DNA of 64,000 bases from Streptomyces canus (GTDB lineage Bacteria; Actinomycetota; Actinomycetes; Streptomycetales; Streptomycetaceae). A program made the position numbers and the translations under genes. Position 1 is the first letter of the stretch, and the number at the start of each line of letters is the position of its first letter. The stretch spans positions 806,001-870,000 of the forward strand of contig NZ_JAUSWW010000001.1 of NCBI RefSeq assembly GCF_030815415.1, given 5' to 3'. This document shows positions 16,913-26,227 of the stretch, piece after piece. The notes below the pieces were generated by a model, which saw only the letters and a program-made list of their open reading frames with translations, did not search any database and was not told the origin of the DNA.

Positions 16913-17614
16913 ATGCGCATCGGAGTCATCGGGGCCACGGGCACCATCGGCAGTCGCGTCGTCACCGAGGCCCTCGGCCGGGGCCACCAGGTCATGGCCT
17001 TCAGTCGCGACGCCACCCGGATCAAGGAACACCGGAAAGACATCACCTGGAAGAGCATCGACGTCCTTGATGCCGACGCAGTCTCCGCCGCCATACCCGG
17101 CCTCGACGTGCTGATCAGCGGATTCCAGCCCGGAAACGCCGCCGAGGACATCGCTGACACCGTGGCCCGCTCGATCGCCGATCCCACGGTCTACGTCACC
17201 GCCGCACGAGCACTCCTCAAGGCGCTGGAGAGCCACCCCCGGACCCGACTCATCGTCATCGGCGGCGCCGGCAGCCTGGAGATCGAGCCCGGAGTCGTAC
17301 GAGCCGACTCCGACGAACTCCTGCACGAAGCCCTCGACGCGATCGGCTTGCCACGGGAGTACGCTGCCGCGGTGCGCGGTCACCGGGACGCCCTGAACGT
17401 CCTGCGCACCTCCAACCGGCTTTGGACCTACTTCAGCCCCGCGGAGGACATCTCACCCGGTGAACGTACGGGCCGATTCCGAGTCGGCGGCGACCAGCCG
17501 GTCCTCGACGCGGACGGACGCAGCCGCATCTCCGCGGAGGACGCGGCCATCGCCCTCCTCGACGAGGCGGAACTGCCTCGCTTCGTCCAACGCCGCTTCA
17601 CTGTCGGCTACTGA
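16913..17614 (+). CDS. NAD(P)H-binding oxidoreductase (atypical SDR)
   Basis: The 233-residue protein begins MRIGVIGATGTIGSRVV, the GxxGxxG nucleotide-binding turn. LIVIGGAGSLEIEPGV follows in the middle, typical of NAD(P)H-binding epimerase/flavin-reductase-like proteins. GGGGAG lies before the ATG. It is under the probable control of the divergent TetR gene. Such pairs often respond to electrophiles or quinones, but substrate and reaction cannot be read from the sequence. Confidence 0.88.
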   Translation: MRIGVIGATGTIGSRVVTEALGRGHQVMAFSRDATRIKEHRKDITWKSIDVLDADAVSAAIPGLDVLISGFQPGNAAEDIADTVARSIADPTVYVTAARALLKALESHPRTRLIVIGGAGSLEIEPGVVRADSDELLHEALDAIGLPREYAAAVRGHRDALNVLRTSNRLWTYFSPAEDISPGERTGRFRVGGDQPVLDADGRSRISAEDAAIALLDEAELPRFVQRRFTVGY

Positions 17615-17707
17615 GCACGCCGGCGAACCGATCTCCAGTCGCCGGGCGGCGCTGACGGTGTGTCGCTGCATCTACTGAGGCCGTTGCCCACGGAAGCGGC
17701 TCCGATG

Positions 17708-17743
17708 TTCCGCGTCGGAAGTTCGCCCACCTCCGACGCGGAA
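17708..17743. terminator. Bidirectional terminator hairpin
   Basis: TTCCGCGTCGGA and TCCGACGCGGAA form a perfect 12-bp stem with a 12-nt loop. It lies between the convergent oxidoreductase gene and the three-gene minus-strand operon. Confidence 0.6.
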
Positions 17744-17809
17744 TATCGAGGCTCCCCGAGGTTTGTCCGCGCCCCGGTGCGCGCGTTGGGCTGTGGCTCC
17801 CGTGTCGGC

Positions 17810-18889
17810 TCACAACCGGTACAGCGGTGCCGGTGCGCCGCCGGAGGGTGACGCTGTTCTGAGCTGGCCGAAGCCGGAGGGCGCCGGCGAGAGGCGTTGG
17901 GCGAAGCGGCGCAGGCGGTAGGCCATGGAGTTGCCGCGGCTGTCGTGTTCGGTGGCGGTGGCGGTCTTCCAGCAGACGGCTGCGGCGTTCTCGAAGAAGG
18001 TGTGTGCGGTGGTGGGTTCGTGGTCGGCGGCGGTGACCTGGACCAGGAGGTGTTCGGGGCCGCGGGGGGTGGCCTTGGTGGGGATGTGCTTGCGGCCCTC
18101 GTTGGGGTCGAGCCGGTTGGGCAGGTCATCGGCCGGCGATGACGTGTTCGTGGGCGCGGTTTGTACGGGGGCCGGCTGGAAGTGGTCGCGGGTGCCGGTG
18201 GTGGCCGCGACGACGATTTCGAGCTGTTCGGCGAAGTAGGTGCCGGGCAGGGGGATTTCGAGGTCGGGGTGGCGGGTGTAGCCGCCGGCGACGGCGGAGG
18301 CGACGAACTCGATGACGGCGCGGGCAGCCGGGGTGTGGCGTCGGGTGGGCAGGGTGCGGGTGAGCTGGGCCAGGACGCGCAGGACGGTGGCCAGGCTGGT
18401 GTCGGCGTTCATCGACTGCAGGGCCGGCGCGTACTCGGGCGCATCGGTGTTGTCTTGGTCGGCGGTGTAGGCGTCGGCTTGGGCGTGCCAGAGGGCGGCG
18501 GCGTGGGTTTCGCCGTGGGCGAGGTGTTGGAGGTGGAGGCAGTAGGAGGCGGGAGCGTCTTCGGCGCCGGCGGCGTACTGCCACCAGAAGCGGGCGCCGA
18601 TGTCGATGCCGGCCAGGTGCAGGGCGCAGCCCAGGATGCGGGCGGTGGGGGGCTGGGGGATCTGATCGGTGAGGAAGTCGGCGAGCTGGTCGGGGGTGCA
18701 GTGGCTGACGACCGTTTCACACAGGGCGTCAAGACTGTGGGCGGCGCCGGTGTCGGTCGTGTCGTTGGCCCGGTGCTGCCCCAGCAGGAGGTCGTCGTCG
18801 ACAGATTCGTCGTGAGGCACGATGTCGGCGGGGACGTGCGGGTCACGCAGCAGTAGCGACTGGGCGAGGAGGTCGTCGATGGTGCTCAT
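17810..18889 (-). CDS. Unknown protein with WWQYAAG motif, last gene of the XRE-sigma operon
   Basis: The 359-residue protein has an acidic N-terminus (about 1-60), a helical centre with ARILGCALHLAGIDIGARFW then WQYAAGAEDAPASYCLHL (about 84-125), and a Pro/Thr-rich linker near 250-280. The C-terminal part includes TTAHTFFENAAAVCWKTATA. The WWQYAAGA..YCLxLxHLA pattern is one I associate with uncharacterised streptomycete proteins linked to small regulators; that is memory, not a search. ATG 18889 follows the XRE-sigma stop by 10 nt, with AGGAG inside the upstream stop region, so translation is coupled. It may be a partner or inhibitor of the upstream DNA-binding protein. Confidence 0.7.
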   Translation of the reverse strand: MSTIDDLLAQSLLLRDPHVPADIVPHDESVDDDLLLGQHRANDTTDTGAAHSLDALCETVVSHCTPDQLADFLTDQIPQPPTARILGCALHLAGIDIGARFWWQYAAGAEDAPASYCLHLQHLAHGETHAAALWHAQADAYTADQDNTDAPEYAPALQSMNADTSLATVLRVLAQLTRTLPTRRHTPAARAVIEFVASAVAGGYTRHPDLEIPLPGTYFAEQLEIVVAATTGTRDHFQPAPVQTAPTNTSSPADDLPNRLDPNEGRKHIPTKATPRGPEHLLVQVTAADHEPTTAHTFFENAAAVCWKTATATEHDSRGNSMAYRLRRFAQRLSPAPSGFGQLRTASPSGGAPAPLYRL

Positions 18890-18899
18890 GACGGCGGGA

Positions 18900-19790
18900 T
18901 CACTCCTGGGGTTCGGTGTCGGGGAAGAGCTGCTTGAGGGCCCAGCGGGCGTGGTGGTCCAGGGTGTGGACCAGGGCCGGGGGCAGGCCGACAACGGCGG
19001 GAATGGCGTCGGGGTCGATACCGCACAGGTAGCGCAGGACGGTGACGTCCATCTGGTCGTCGGGCAGCTGGGCGATCGCGTCGAAGAAGCGGGCCAGGAC
19101 GTCTATGCGGGCCAGGCGCTCGATCAGGTGAGGGGCCTGGGCCTGGTGGGCGGTGGAAAACGCTGCGGCGCGCAGGTCGTAATGGCCGGCGGGCCGCTGG
19201 GCGGCGCGGGACAGGACGGTGGCGCGCAGCAGCTGCCAGGCGTGGCGGGGCGTGTCCGGGCTGGAGGTGGCGTCGTCCCAGGTCAGCCACAGCAGGTCGA
19301 AGACCTCTCCGACCGCGTGCCGGGCGCGGGGCAGGGACTGCAGGAAGGCCTGGGCGTAGGCGTTGTAGGGCACGACCATCGCCTGGTAGAGCGCCACGTG
19401 CGCGAGGGGCCGTTCGTCGGTATCGGCGGGCGGGACGGCCTGGAGGCGGTCGTCGATCCAGGACGGCTTCTTGTCCGCCTCGATCGCGGCGACCTTCCAC
19501 AGCCGGCGCAGCGGGCCGACGGGTAAGTCCAGGGCGCGGACCACGCTGTAGGTGATCTCCCAGGTGGGGTAGAGGCCTTTGCCGCGCATCAGTTCCGACA
19601 GGCGGGTCTTGGAGAACCCGGACCGGCCGACGAGGTCGTCCAGGGTCAGGCCACTGGCGGTGAAGCGGCTGCGGACCGGCTCCAGCCAGGTGCGGTGCGC
19701 GAGACCGGCACTCGCACAGATCGGCTCCGGCGGGCGGCCGCGGCGATGGGGAGGATCAGCGGGCCGCTCCGGTATAGGGGACGTTGTCAC
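18900..19790 (-). CDS. XRE-type HTH protein with sigma-factor-like C-terminal domains
   Basis: The 296-residue protein has a lambda-repressor-like helix-turn-helix at about 37-88 (LTLDDLVGRSGFSKTRLSEL). A segment at about 130-195 resembles sigma region 2 (LYQAMVVPYNAYAQAFLQSL). A C-terminal segment at about 225-290 resembles sigma region 4 (ARFFDAIAQLPDDQMDVTVL, then a second helix pair ending ARWALKQLF). This combination suggests a DNA-binding protein that contacts RNA polymerase; the sigma assignment is by eye. GTG 19790 overlaps the upstream stop (GTGA). It is flanked by a membrane peptide and the WWQYAAG protein. Confidence 0.75.
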   Translation of the reverse strand: MTTSPIPERPADPPHRRGRPPEPICASAGLAHRTWLEPVRSRFTASGLTLDDLVGRSGFSKTRLSELMRGKGLYPTWEITYSVVRALDLPVGPLRRLWKVAAIEADKKPSWIDDRLQAVPPADTDERPLAHVALYQAMVVPYNAYAQAFLQSLPRARHAVGEVFDLLWLTWDDATSSPDTPRHAWQLLRATVLSRAAQRPAGHYDLRAAAFSTAHQAQAPHLIERLARIDVLARFFDAIAQLPDDQMDVTVLRYLCGIDPDAIPAVVGLPPALVHTLDHHARWALKQLFPDTEPQE

Positions 19791-20038
19791 TGGGGCGGCT
19801 CCTGACTTCCCGTCGGCCCCGCGGCCGGCGCAGGCGCCGGTACGGCGGTCGGTGCGGCGGCCGCCGCGGTGGCCCGGCTGTCCGGACCGCCGATTGCGGA
19901 GACGATCTGTTGGACGAGGAGCCCCAGCGTGGGCAACAGCGCGATCAGCGCGGTGAGTTGGCCCAGCACGGTCATCACCGTGCTCCATGCGAGGACCGCC
20001 GCGAGAACGAGGACGGTCATCACCTGCTTGCCTGTCAT
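19787..20038 (-). CDS. Small two-helix membrane protein, first gene of the XRE-sigma operon
   Basis: The 83-residue protein has two hydrophobic stretches (about 6-22 and 27-47: MTVLVLAAVLAWSTVMTVLG, then ALIALLPTLGLLVQQIV) and an Ala/Pro-rich C-terminal tail. A GGAAGG site precedes the ATG. Its stop overlaps the start of the HTH-sigma-like gene by 4 nt, a strict coupling that suggests a shared function. It could be a membrane sensor or anchor. No family is recognised. Confidence 0.68.
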   Translation of the reverse strand: MTGKQVMTVLVLAAVLAWSTVMTVLGQLTALIALLPTLGLLVQQIVSAIGGPDSRATAAAAAPTAVPAPAPAAGPTGSQEPPQ

Positions 20039-20506
20039 GGCACCTTCCCTGGGAGGACATACCAGTGTCTGGAAAGGCCCCTCCGAGGCGGTGCTCACGC
20101 GCCCCGGAGAGGTTGCACGACAGCATGCTGTGTGAGACGGCCGCCACTCAACGTGATCATGGGATTGCGGAACAATGTTGCCGAGTGAACACATCGTCAC
20201 CAGGCGACCGCACGGCGTCGATGACACCCCGTCAGCCCCCGGCATACCAGGGCGCGTTATCGCAACGGCACCCAAACTGTCACCAGATCATGCCTGAATG
20301 AACCCTTTTGATGGCGAACCCGTACTTCCCCTTGCGACACCCACCGGAAGGCGGACCATAAAGACGGACGCCCCCCGGCGTCGCACCTTCCATGTCTGGA
20401 AGGCCGCGCGGCCCCCTCGTGCTCAAGAACCACCGGAGGGGAAACCGCCCCGCTTCCGCCCAGCCGCCCACGCGCTGGGCGGAAGCGGACCCGCCAAGAC
20501 CACGCC
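20039..20506. other. Upstream region of the XRE-sigma operon
   Basis: No gene is seen. This stretch must contain the promoter of the minus-strand operon, and it is less GC-rich around 20140-20300. Open frames here lack coding character. Confidence 0.45.
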
Positions 20507-20698
20507 TTTCGCCAGAGGGCGCTCGTCGCGGTCTCCTCGGGCTTCGATGTCCTCGGCGGTCTGCTGTTGAGTGCGAAAGCCCCGGTCTACCGTGCCCATT
20601 GGCTCGTCGTCTCCGAGAAGGAACGCGGGAAGGGCGCCGGTCGTGCGCTGATGACGGAGGCGATACGTAAGTTCGTGCAGGGGCCCGGGCAGCATTGA
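20507..20698 (+). pseudogene. GNAT acetyltransferase fragment
   Basis: An open frame without a start reads SSGFDVLGGLLLSAKAPVYR, AHWLVVSEKERGKGAGRALM and TEAIRKFVQG, the central strand and acetyl-CoA loop of a GNAT protein, then stops. Both the N-terminus and the usual last third are missing, so it cannot be functional. Confidence 0.6.
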
Positions 20699-20789
20699 GT
20701 CAGCCTGCGGCGGCCCTTGAGAGGGACGTGAACGCCCTTGCCCGCCGCAGAGTCAGCGCCCTGTGGGCCCTGATCCGGGACGGCCGCTT

Positions 20790-21674
20790 CTACGAAGTCG
20801 CTCCGCCCGGCCCCACCGCCTCGTCGTGTCGATCACCGGATCGCCACAACCAGCGCAAGGCATCGGGGAGCAGGACGCCACCGTGGTTGGGACTGTGGCC
20901 GCCGTCCCCCAGGACGAGGCGGAAGTCGTAGCCGGCCTCTGCGAGCGCTGCCGCGACGCGCAAGTTGTCGGCGAGCCAGTTGGCCTCGGACTCGTTCCAG
21001 CGCAGGTCACGATGGCCCGCCTGCAGGAAGATCCGCAGCGGCTTGCGGGGGACGCGGGCGATGGCGTCGGGGTACGGGTTGCCGTCCGGCATCTGCGCGA
21101 AGCTGGACAGGTACCCGATGACGCGGCGGAACCTGTCCGGGCGCAGCCACGCCGCGGTGAAGGCGCAGTTGCCGCCGCTGCTGCCACCGCAGATGCCCCA
21201 CCGATCGGGGTCCTCGGCGATCGCGTAGTGCTTCCTGACCTCGGGGATGATCTCGTTCAGGAGGAAGCGGACATACGAATCGTCGTAGGCGTCGTACTCG
21301 GTGTTGCGGTTCTTCGCATTCCCGGCGTCGGGAAAGACGCCAGGGTCGACGAACACGCCGATGGTGACCGGGATGTCGCCGCGATGGACGAGGTTGTCCA
21401 GGACTATCGCGCCGCGGACCTCGCCCCCGGGGTCCAGGTACCACCAACCGTCCTGGAACACCATCAGCGACGCCGGCTCGGCAGGGTCGTACCGCGCGGG
21501 CACATGGACCCAGAACTTCCGTGACGTGCCCGGGTAGACCGCGCTGTCGTTCCAGTCGAACGCGGTCGTCTCCCCGGCGGGCACGTCCGGCTGAAGAGCC
21601 GAGTCGGGGCCGTGGGCGTAGCGAACGTCCGACTGGTCAACCGGAATGGGCTGGTAGGGCACCTCGATCGTCAC
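20790..21674 (-). CDS. Alpha/beta-hydrolase esterase (EstD/IroE-like)
   Basis: The 294-residue protein has the fold's features: RKFWVHVPARYDP, LMVFQDGWWYLD, then GICGGSSGGNCAF with the nucleophile probably Ser166 (GxSxG), and GGHSPNHGG carrying the catalytic His. This subgroup (enterochelin esterase/feruloyl-esterase-like) cleaves ester bonds of siderophores or small aryl esters. No signal peptide is seen. GTG 21674 is preferred: a TAGATT box sits 7 nt upstream with TTCGAG 17 nt further, fitting leaderless transcription. An ATG at 21779 would give a longer protein with an atypical N-terminus. Confidence 0.82.
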   Translation of the reverse strand: MTIEVPYQPIPVDQSDVRYAHGPDSALQPDVPAGETTAFDWNDSAVYPGTSRKFWVHVPARYDPAEPASLMVFQDGWWYLDPGGEVRGAIVLDNLVHRGDIPVTIGVFVDPGVFPDAGNAKNRNTEYDAYDDSYVRFLLNEIIPEVRKHYAIAEDPDRWGICGGSSGGNCAFTAAWLRPDRFRRVIGYLSSFAQMPDGNPYPDAIARVPRKPLRIFLQAGHRDLRWNESEANWLADNLRVAAALAEAGYDFRLVLGDGGHSPNHGGVLLPDALRWLWRSGDRHDEAVGPGGATS

Positions 21675-21907
21675 CCGGGCCAATCTAGGAGAGATCGCGA
21701 CCGTCTCGAAGGGGTTTTGCTCATGCCTCTCGCGCTGGCTGGGTGCGAACCAGCCATCTTCTTGTTGCGAACCTGCCATCACGGCCACGGGCGTTCTGGC
21801 GCGCCTACGCTCGGTTCCATCGGCGTGATCCACTCAGATCTCTGCAGGTGTGCCGTGGTGCCGGGCCGATCGTGGCTCGAACAGGAGCGGGCGGGAGGGA
21901 GTTGGCG

Positions 21908-23150
21908 ATGACCGCTGCCCGTCCGGACCGAGCCGGTGGCCGGGACCCGGGCATCATCGCGGTACTCGGTGCGTTCGTCCTCAACGGCGCGCTGCTTGGC
22001 TCGTGGGCCCCTCGGGTGCCGGCGCTGGCCGAGCAGATCGGTGCGGAGGAAGGCGCGCTGGGGTTGTCCCTGCTCGGTGCCAGCGTAGGCATGATCGCCG
22101 CTTCGCTTCTCGCCGGGCGGCTGTGCGCGGTGTTCGGCGCTCGCCTCGTGATGACGGTGGCCGGCGTTGCCGGGTCCGCGATGCTTCCGGCTGGGGCTGG
22201 CGAGGTCGCCCACGACGCTCGGTCTGCTGCTGATCGTTCTCGGCGCGATGGTCGGTGTGATGGACGTGGCGATGAACGTGGCCGGCGTGACAGCGACCCG
22301 GCGGACCGGCCGGGCGATCATGCCGCTGTTCCACGCGGCTTTCAGTGTCGGCACGCTGGCCGGCTCGGTCGGCGCGGCGGTCGCAGCCGGTCAAGGGCTG
22401 GCGCCGACCGGTCATTTCGTGATCGTCGCGGTGATCTGCGGCGGCGTCACCGTCGGTATCGCCCGCTGGATACCCGTCGAGGAACTCCTCAAGGTTCCCG
22501 CCAGGAACGGGCGCGCCGGGAGAGCGCCGTTCAGACGACCGGTGCTGTGGCTGCTCGGCGGCGTGGCCTTGTGCGCCTCGATGGCCGAAGGAGCGACCGC
22601 GGACTGGTCGGCACTGTTCGGTGTGCAGGAGCGCGGGCTCAGCGAAGCCACCGGCGCCCTGATCTACGCGTGCTTCTCGATCACCATGGCGTGCACCCGC
22701 CTGTGCGGTGAGGTGATCCAGCGTCGCTGGGGCGCACCGAAGATGCTCATCGGGGGTGCGGTGATCGGTGGGCTGGGGCTGGCCAGCGCGGTCATCGCGC
22801 CGTCGCCGGCCCTCACCTTCGCCGGCTTCGCTGTCGCTGGTGTCGGTCTGGCGTACGCGTCCCCCGTCGTCATGGAGTTGAGCGGCGCGGCCGGACGCCG
22901 GGCCGACGGGGGCGGCGGTGAGCGCGAAGTCGCGTTCGCGACAACCATCGCCTACAGCGGCTTCCTGCTCGGCCCTCCGATGGTGGGCGGCATCGCCGAA
23001 CTGACCAGCCTGCCCGTCGCGCTCGGCGCTGTCGCGGTACTCGTGTTGCTGATCGGCCCGCTGACCCTGGCCGCGGGCACCTTCCGGCGCCGGGAGTTGT
23101 CCTCGGCCAAGGAGTCGACGAGCTCCGGCACGGTATACCCCTCCCCGTAG
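21908..23150 (+). pseudogene. MFS transporter (YbjJ/fucose-permease-like), one frameshift
   Basis: The first part from ATG 21908 (FVLNGALLGSWAPRVPALAE, SLLGASVGMIAASLLAGRL) continues, after a frame change near 22187, as LARSPTTLGLLLIVLGAMVG, VMDVAMNVAG and the remaining helices to 23150. Together they make a normal 12-helix MFS protein of about 413 residues. The single indel is the only defect, so this is either a recent pseudogene or a sequencing error. A GGAGGGAG site supports the start. Substrate unknown. Confidence 0.78.
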
Positions 23151-23234
23151 ACGACGCGGTCGATCAGCTCCGCCCGCCCGGGCCGGGGTTGCGTCGCCGG
23201 AACCTCATGAGCCGAGCCACGTTTCCTATGTTCT

Positions 23235-23247
23235 GTACATCCTGTAC
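23235..23247. promoter_or_regulatory. Inverted repeat upstream of an MFS gene
   Basis: GTACA-TCC-TGTAC is a perfect 5-bp-arm palindrome about 110 nt upstream of the MFS start, in an AT-rich patch. It is a candidate operator or part of the promoter. Confidence 0.4.
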
Positions 23248-23358
23248 GTTTCTCGGGAAGTGCAATGCCCCCTGCCATAGCCGCTGCTCGAAGCCGTGCG
23301 CATGCCTGACGTACCAGGTGCCGGACCCGGGCCTGGCCTCCTTCCCGAAGGAACAGCC

Positions 23359-24606
23359 TTGTTCAGAGTGTTGCGGATCCGGAACTACCGGCTTCTCGCG
23401 TCCGGTCAACTGCTGTCCAGCCTCGGCGACTGGTTTCTGCTCCTCGCGGTCCCGTACTACGTCCTGGAGTTGACCGGCTCCGCCATGGCGTCGGGTTTCT
23501 CGCTGGCCGCGGGAACGGTCCCGGCGCTGGTCCTCGGCCCACTCGCCGGGGCGCTCGTCGACCGCTGGAACCGGCTGCATGTCATGATCGCCTCGGACCT
23601 GATGCGCATGGTGGCGGTCTCGCTGATGCTGTGGGCGGACCGTCCGGACGAAGTGTGGCTGATCTACGTCGCGTTGGTTGTGGAATCGGCCCTGAGCCAG
23701 CTGTTCTCCCCTGCCTCCTCCGCTCTTCTCCCGCAACTGGTCGGCCGCGAGGGTGACCTCCATGCGGCGAACTCCCTGAGCGCCCTGATCGTCGGTTCCA
23801 TCCGACTCATCGGCGGCCCGCTGGGCGGGGTCGTGTACGGCAGCCTGGGTTTCACGGCAGTCGCGGCCATAGACGCGATCAGCTACGCGTGTTCGGCACT
23901 GTGCCTCGCGATGGTCCGCTACCGGCCACCGACGACCACGCGCCGAAGCCCCGAGGCGGCGCACGGACAGGTACGCAGGCTTGTCGCCGAGATCCATGAG
24001 GGAGTCGCACAGATACGCCACAGCCCGTGGCTGACGGCGCTCGCGGCAGCCGGTGCTCTCTTCGCGGTCGCCACGTCCGCCGTGAACGTAGGCCTCATCC
24101 CGTACATGGACCGGGTCCTGCACGCCTCACCGCAGACCCTCGGTCTGCTCTTCGGGGCTTTCGGTGCGGGGTTCCTGCTCGGGGTGCCGCTCAACCGCGC
24201 CCTCACTCGGAAGCTCTCCGACCGCACGGTGCTGGTGGGTTCTCTCACAGCGCTCGCTGTGGCGTTCGCGGCGACGTTCAACACCCCTGTGATCGGGTGG
24301 AGCGCCGTACTGTTCTTCACCATCGGGGCGCCCATGGTCTGCTTCGGCATCACGAGCGGGACGTTCGTCGCACGTCACACCCCTGACGCCGTACTGGGCA
24401 GAGTCAGCGCCACCAACGGATTTCTCCAGGCGGCAGCCTCCCTGTCGGGCATGCTGGCCGGCTCACTGCTGAGTGAGGCGCTGGGCGTCGTGACGATGAT
24501 GAACCTGTGCTGCGTCACCGTGGCGCTGGCCGCCGCAACGATGCTGTTCATGCCGCGACGCCAACCCCCTGTCCCCGAGGATGCCCCCCTCAAGGAAGCG
24601 GCCTGA
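23359..24606 (+). CDS. MFS exporter (drug/siderophore efflux type)
   Basis: The 415-residue, 12-helix protein has the family opening FRVLRIRNYRLLASGQLLSS then LGDWFLLLAVPYYVLELTGS, and LAGALVDRWNR in the first cytoplasmic loop. This is the DHA3/enterobactin-exporter-like branch, which uses the proton gradient to expel drugs or siderophores. TTG 23359 is preferred because AAGGA lies upstream and the family normally starts at this point. GTG 23296 and ATG 23302 are alternatives that add a Pro/Gly-rich leader. It is intact, unlike its MFS neighbour. Confidence 0.88.
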   Translation: MFRVLRIRNYRLLASGQLLSSLGDWFLLLAVPYYVLELTGSAMASGFSLAAGTVPALVLGPLAGALVDRWNRLHVMIASDLMRMVAVSLMLWADRPDEVWLIYVALVVESALSQLFSPASSALLPQLVGREGDLHAANSLSALIVGSIRLIGGPLGGVVYGSLGFTAVAAIDAISYACSALCLAMVRYRPPTTTRRSPEAAHGQVRRLVAEIHEGVAQIRHSPWLTALAAAGALFAVATSAVNVGLIPYMDRVLHASPQTLGLLFGAFGAGFLLGVPLNRALTRKLSDRTVLVGSLTALAVAFAATFNTPVIGWSAVLFFTIGAPMVCFGITSGTFVARHTPDAVLGRVSATNGFLQAAASLSGMLAGSLLSEALGVVTMMNLCCVTVALAAATMLFMPRRQPPVPEDAPLKEAA

Positions 24607-24866
24607 CGGTGAGCGTCGGGGCGGCTCGTGGTCGGCATCCTCTCCGTCGTGCTGGGGAGCACCGGCCGGTGTCAACTGACGTACGACCACTGTGGCACCA
24701 GCTCCGTCCCCCACCATGCGAAGACGTCGACGGCGAGGGACCTCACGAACGTGCGGGACTTGGCCGAGGCCCAGACCACCGTGGGCCTGACCCCAGCACC
24801 GTCTCCGACGAGGGGCGCCGTGCGTCGTCCGACTCGGTGCCCCGCAGTCCCTCGTCGGTCTTTGCG

Positions 24867-26120
24867 CTATGACCAGGGCAGAACCAGGGCGCTCCAGGCG
24901 ACGACCGGGCCGAGGGCGACGATGCCGCCGGTGTAGCCGATGACCTGGCGGTAGAAGCGGCGGGTGTCCACCCCACGGGCGTTGCTGAGGACGAGTGCCC
25001 CGTTGGTCGAGAAGGGAGAGGTGTCGACGATCGTCGTGGAGACGGCGAGCGCGGCGATGAGTCCGGCGGCGCTGAGGTGGCTGGAAAGCAGCAGCGGTAC
25101 GGCGATGGGGATGATCGCTGTGAGGATCGCGGTGGAGGAGGCGAAGGCGGAGGTGATGGCGACGGTGAAGCACAGCAGCAGGGCGACGACGACCGGGGCG
25201 CCGAGTCCCGCGGCGTGTGCGGAGATCTCCTCGATGACGCCGGCCCTCTCCAGCATCGCGATGTACGTCATCATGCCCGCGACCAGAAGGAGGGTGGACC
25301 AGCTGACGCCGTCCACGGCCTTCTCCTGCCGCTTCATGTCCACCAGGGCCAGCAGCGCGCCGGCAGCCAGTGCGAGGAATCCGATCTCCAGGTGGAAGCC
25401 GAGCGCGCCGACGACGAGGGCCATCAGGCAGGCGAGGGTGAGCCACTGGCGCCAGTCGGGCTTGCCGGAGACGGCGAGGTCCTCGTCGTCGGCTGTCTCC
25501 GCCGCGCCCTCGGCCAGCGGTGCGGGACGCTTGGCGAGGAGGGCGTAGGTGAGGATCGAGAGCACCAGGTTGATCAGGAAGCTGGCGCTGAACAGCGTCA
25601 TGGCGGAGACATGCAGATCGGCCTGGTCGACGAGGCCGAGGACGAGGGCGCCGGAGACGGCCAGGGGGGAGAACGCGCCGGCGTGTCCGCCACTGATCAC
25701 CATCATGCCGACGACCAGCGGGTTGAGCTGGTAGCGGTAGGCGAAGTTCATGCCGATCGGCGCGAGGATCGCGACCGCGGCCGGGGTGAACGTACCGAAC
25801 GCCGTCAGCAGGGCGGCCACCAGGAACAGCACCCAGGGGATCAGCGCGACCTTGCCGCGTACCAGCCGTACCCCGGCGGCGACGAGCCAGTCGATGGTGC
25901 CGTTGCGGCGGGCGACGGAGAACAGGTACGTGACCCCGACGATGGTGACGAAGAGCTTCGCCGGGAACCCCTCGAAGATCTCGTCCTCGGTGAGGCCGAG
26001 TGAGGCGGTCCCGACCGTGAAGGTGGCGACGAAGGCGAGGATGCCCAGGTTGATCGGCAGCACGGTGCCGACCACGAACATCACCAACAGGGCGCCTATG
26101 GAGATCACTTCAGCAGACAT
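24867..26120 (-). CDS. SLC13/MatC-type dicarboxylate permease
   Basis: The 417-residue polytopic protein begins MSAEVISIGALLVMFVVGTV and has about 11-12 hydrophobic helices. MMVISGGHAGAFSPLAVSG and STTIVDTSPFSTNGALVL are typical paired re-entrant motifs of MatC/DASS carriers for malonate and other dicarboxylates. The ATG at 26120 opens the conserved part; upstream in-frame sequence is Arg/Pro-rich. It lies 107 nt downstream of the PrpF-like gene in the same direction, so it probably imports that enzyme's substrate or a precursor. Confidence 0.88.
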   Translation of the reverse strand: MSAEVISIGALLVMFVVGTVLPINLGILAFVATFTVGTASLGLTEDEIFEGFPAKLFVTIVGVTYLFSVARRNGTIDWLVAAGVRLVRGKVALIPWVLFLVAALLTAFGTFTPAAVAILAPIGMNFAYRYQLNPLVVGMMVISGGHAGAFSPLAVSGALVLGLVDQADLHVSAMTLFSASFLINLVLSILTYALLAKRPAPLAEGAAETADDEDLAVSGKPDWRQWLTLACLMALVVGALGFHLEIGFLALAAGALLALVDMKRQEKAVDGVSWSTLLLVAGMMTYIAMLERAGVIEEISAHAAGLGAPVVVALLLCFTVAITSAFASSTAILTAIIPIAVPLLLSSHLSAAGLIAALAVSTTIVDTSPFSTNGALVLSNARGVDTRRFYRQVIGYTGGIVALGPVVAWSALVLPWS

Positions 26121-26227
26121 CTTTGTCCTTGGTGCGGTGGGGAGGGGGTGGCGCGCTCCGAGGGCGCGAGGGTGTTCCGGTCCGGATGGCGGGGAGCCGA
26201 CGTGACCGAGGTGTGGTGCGTCGCGGT

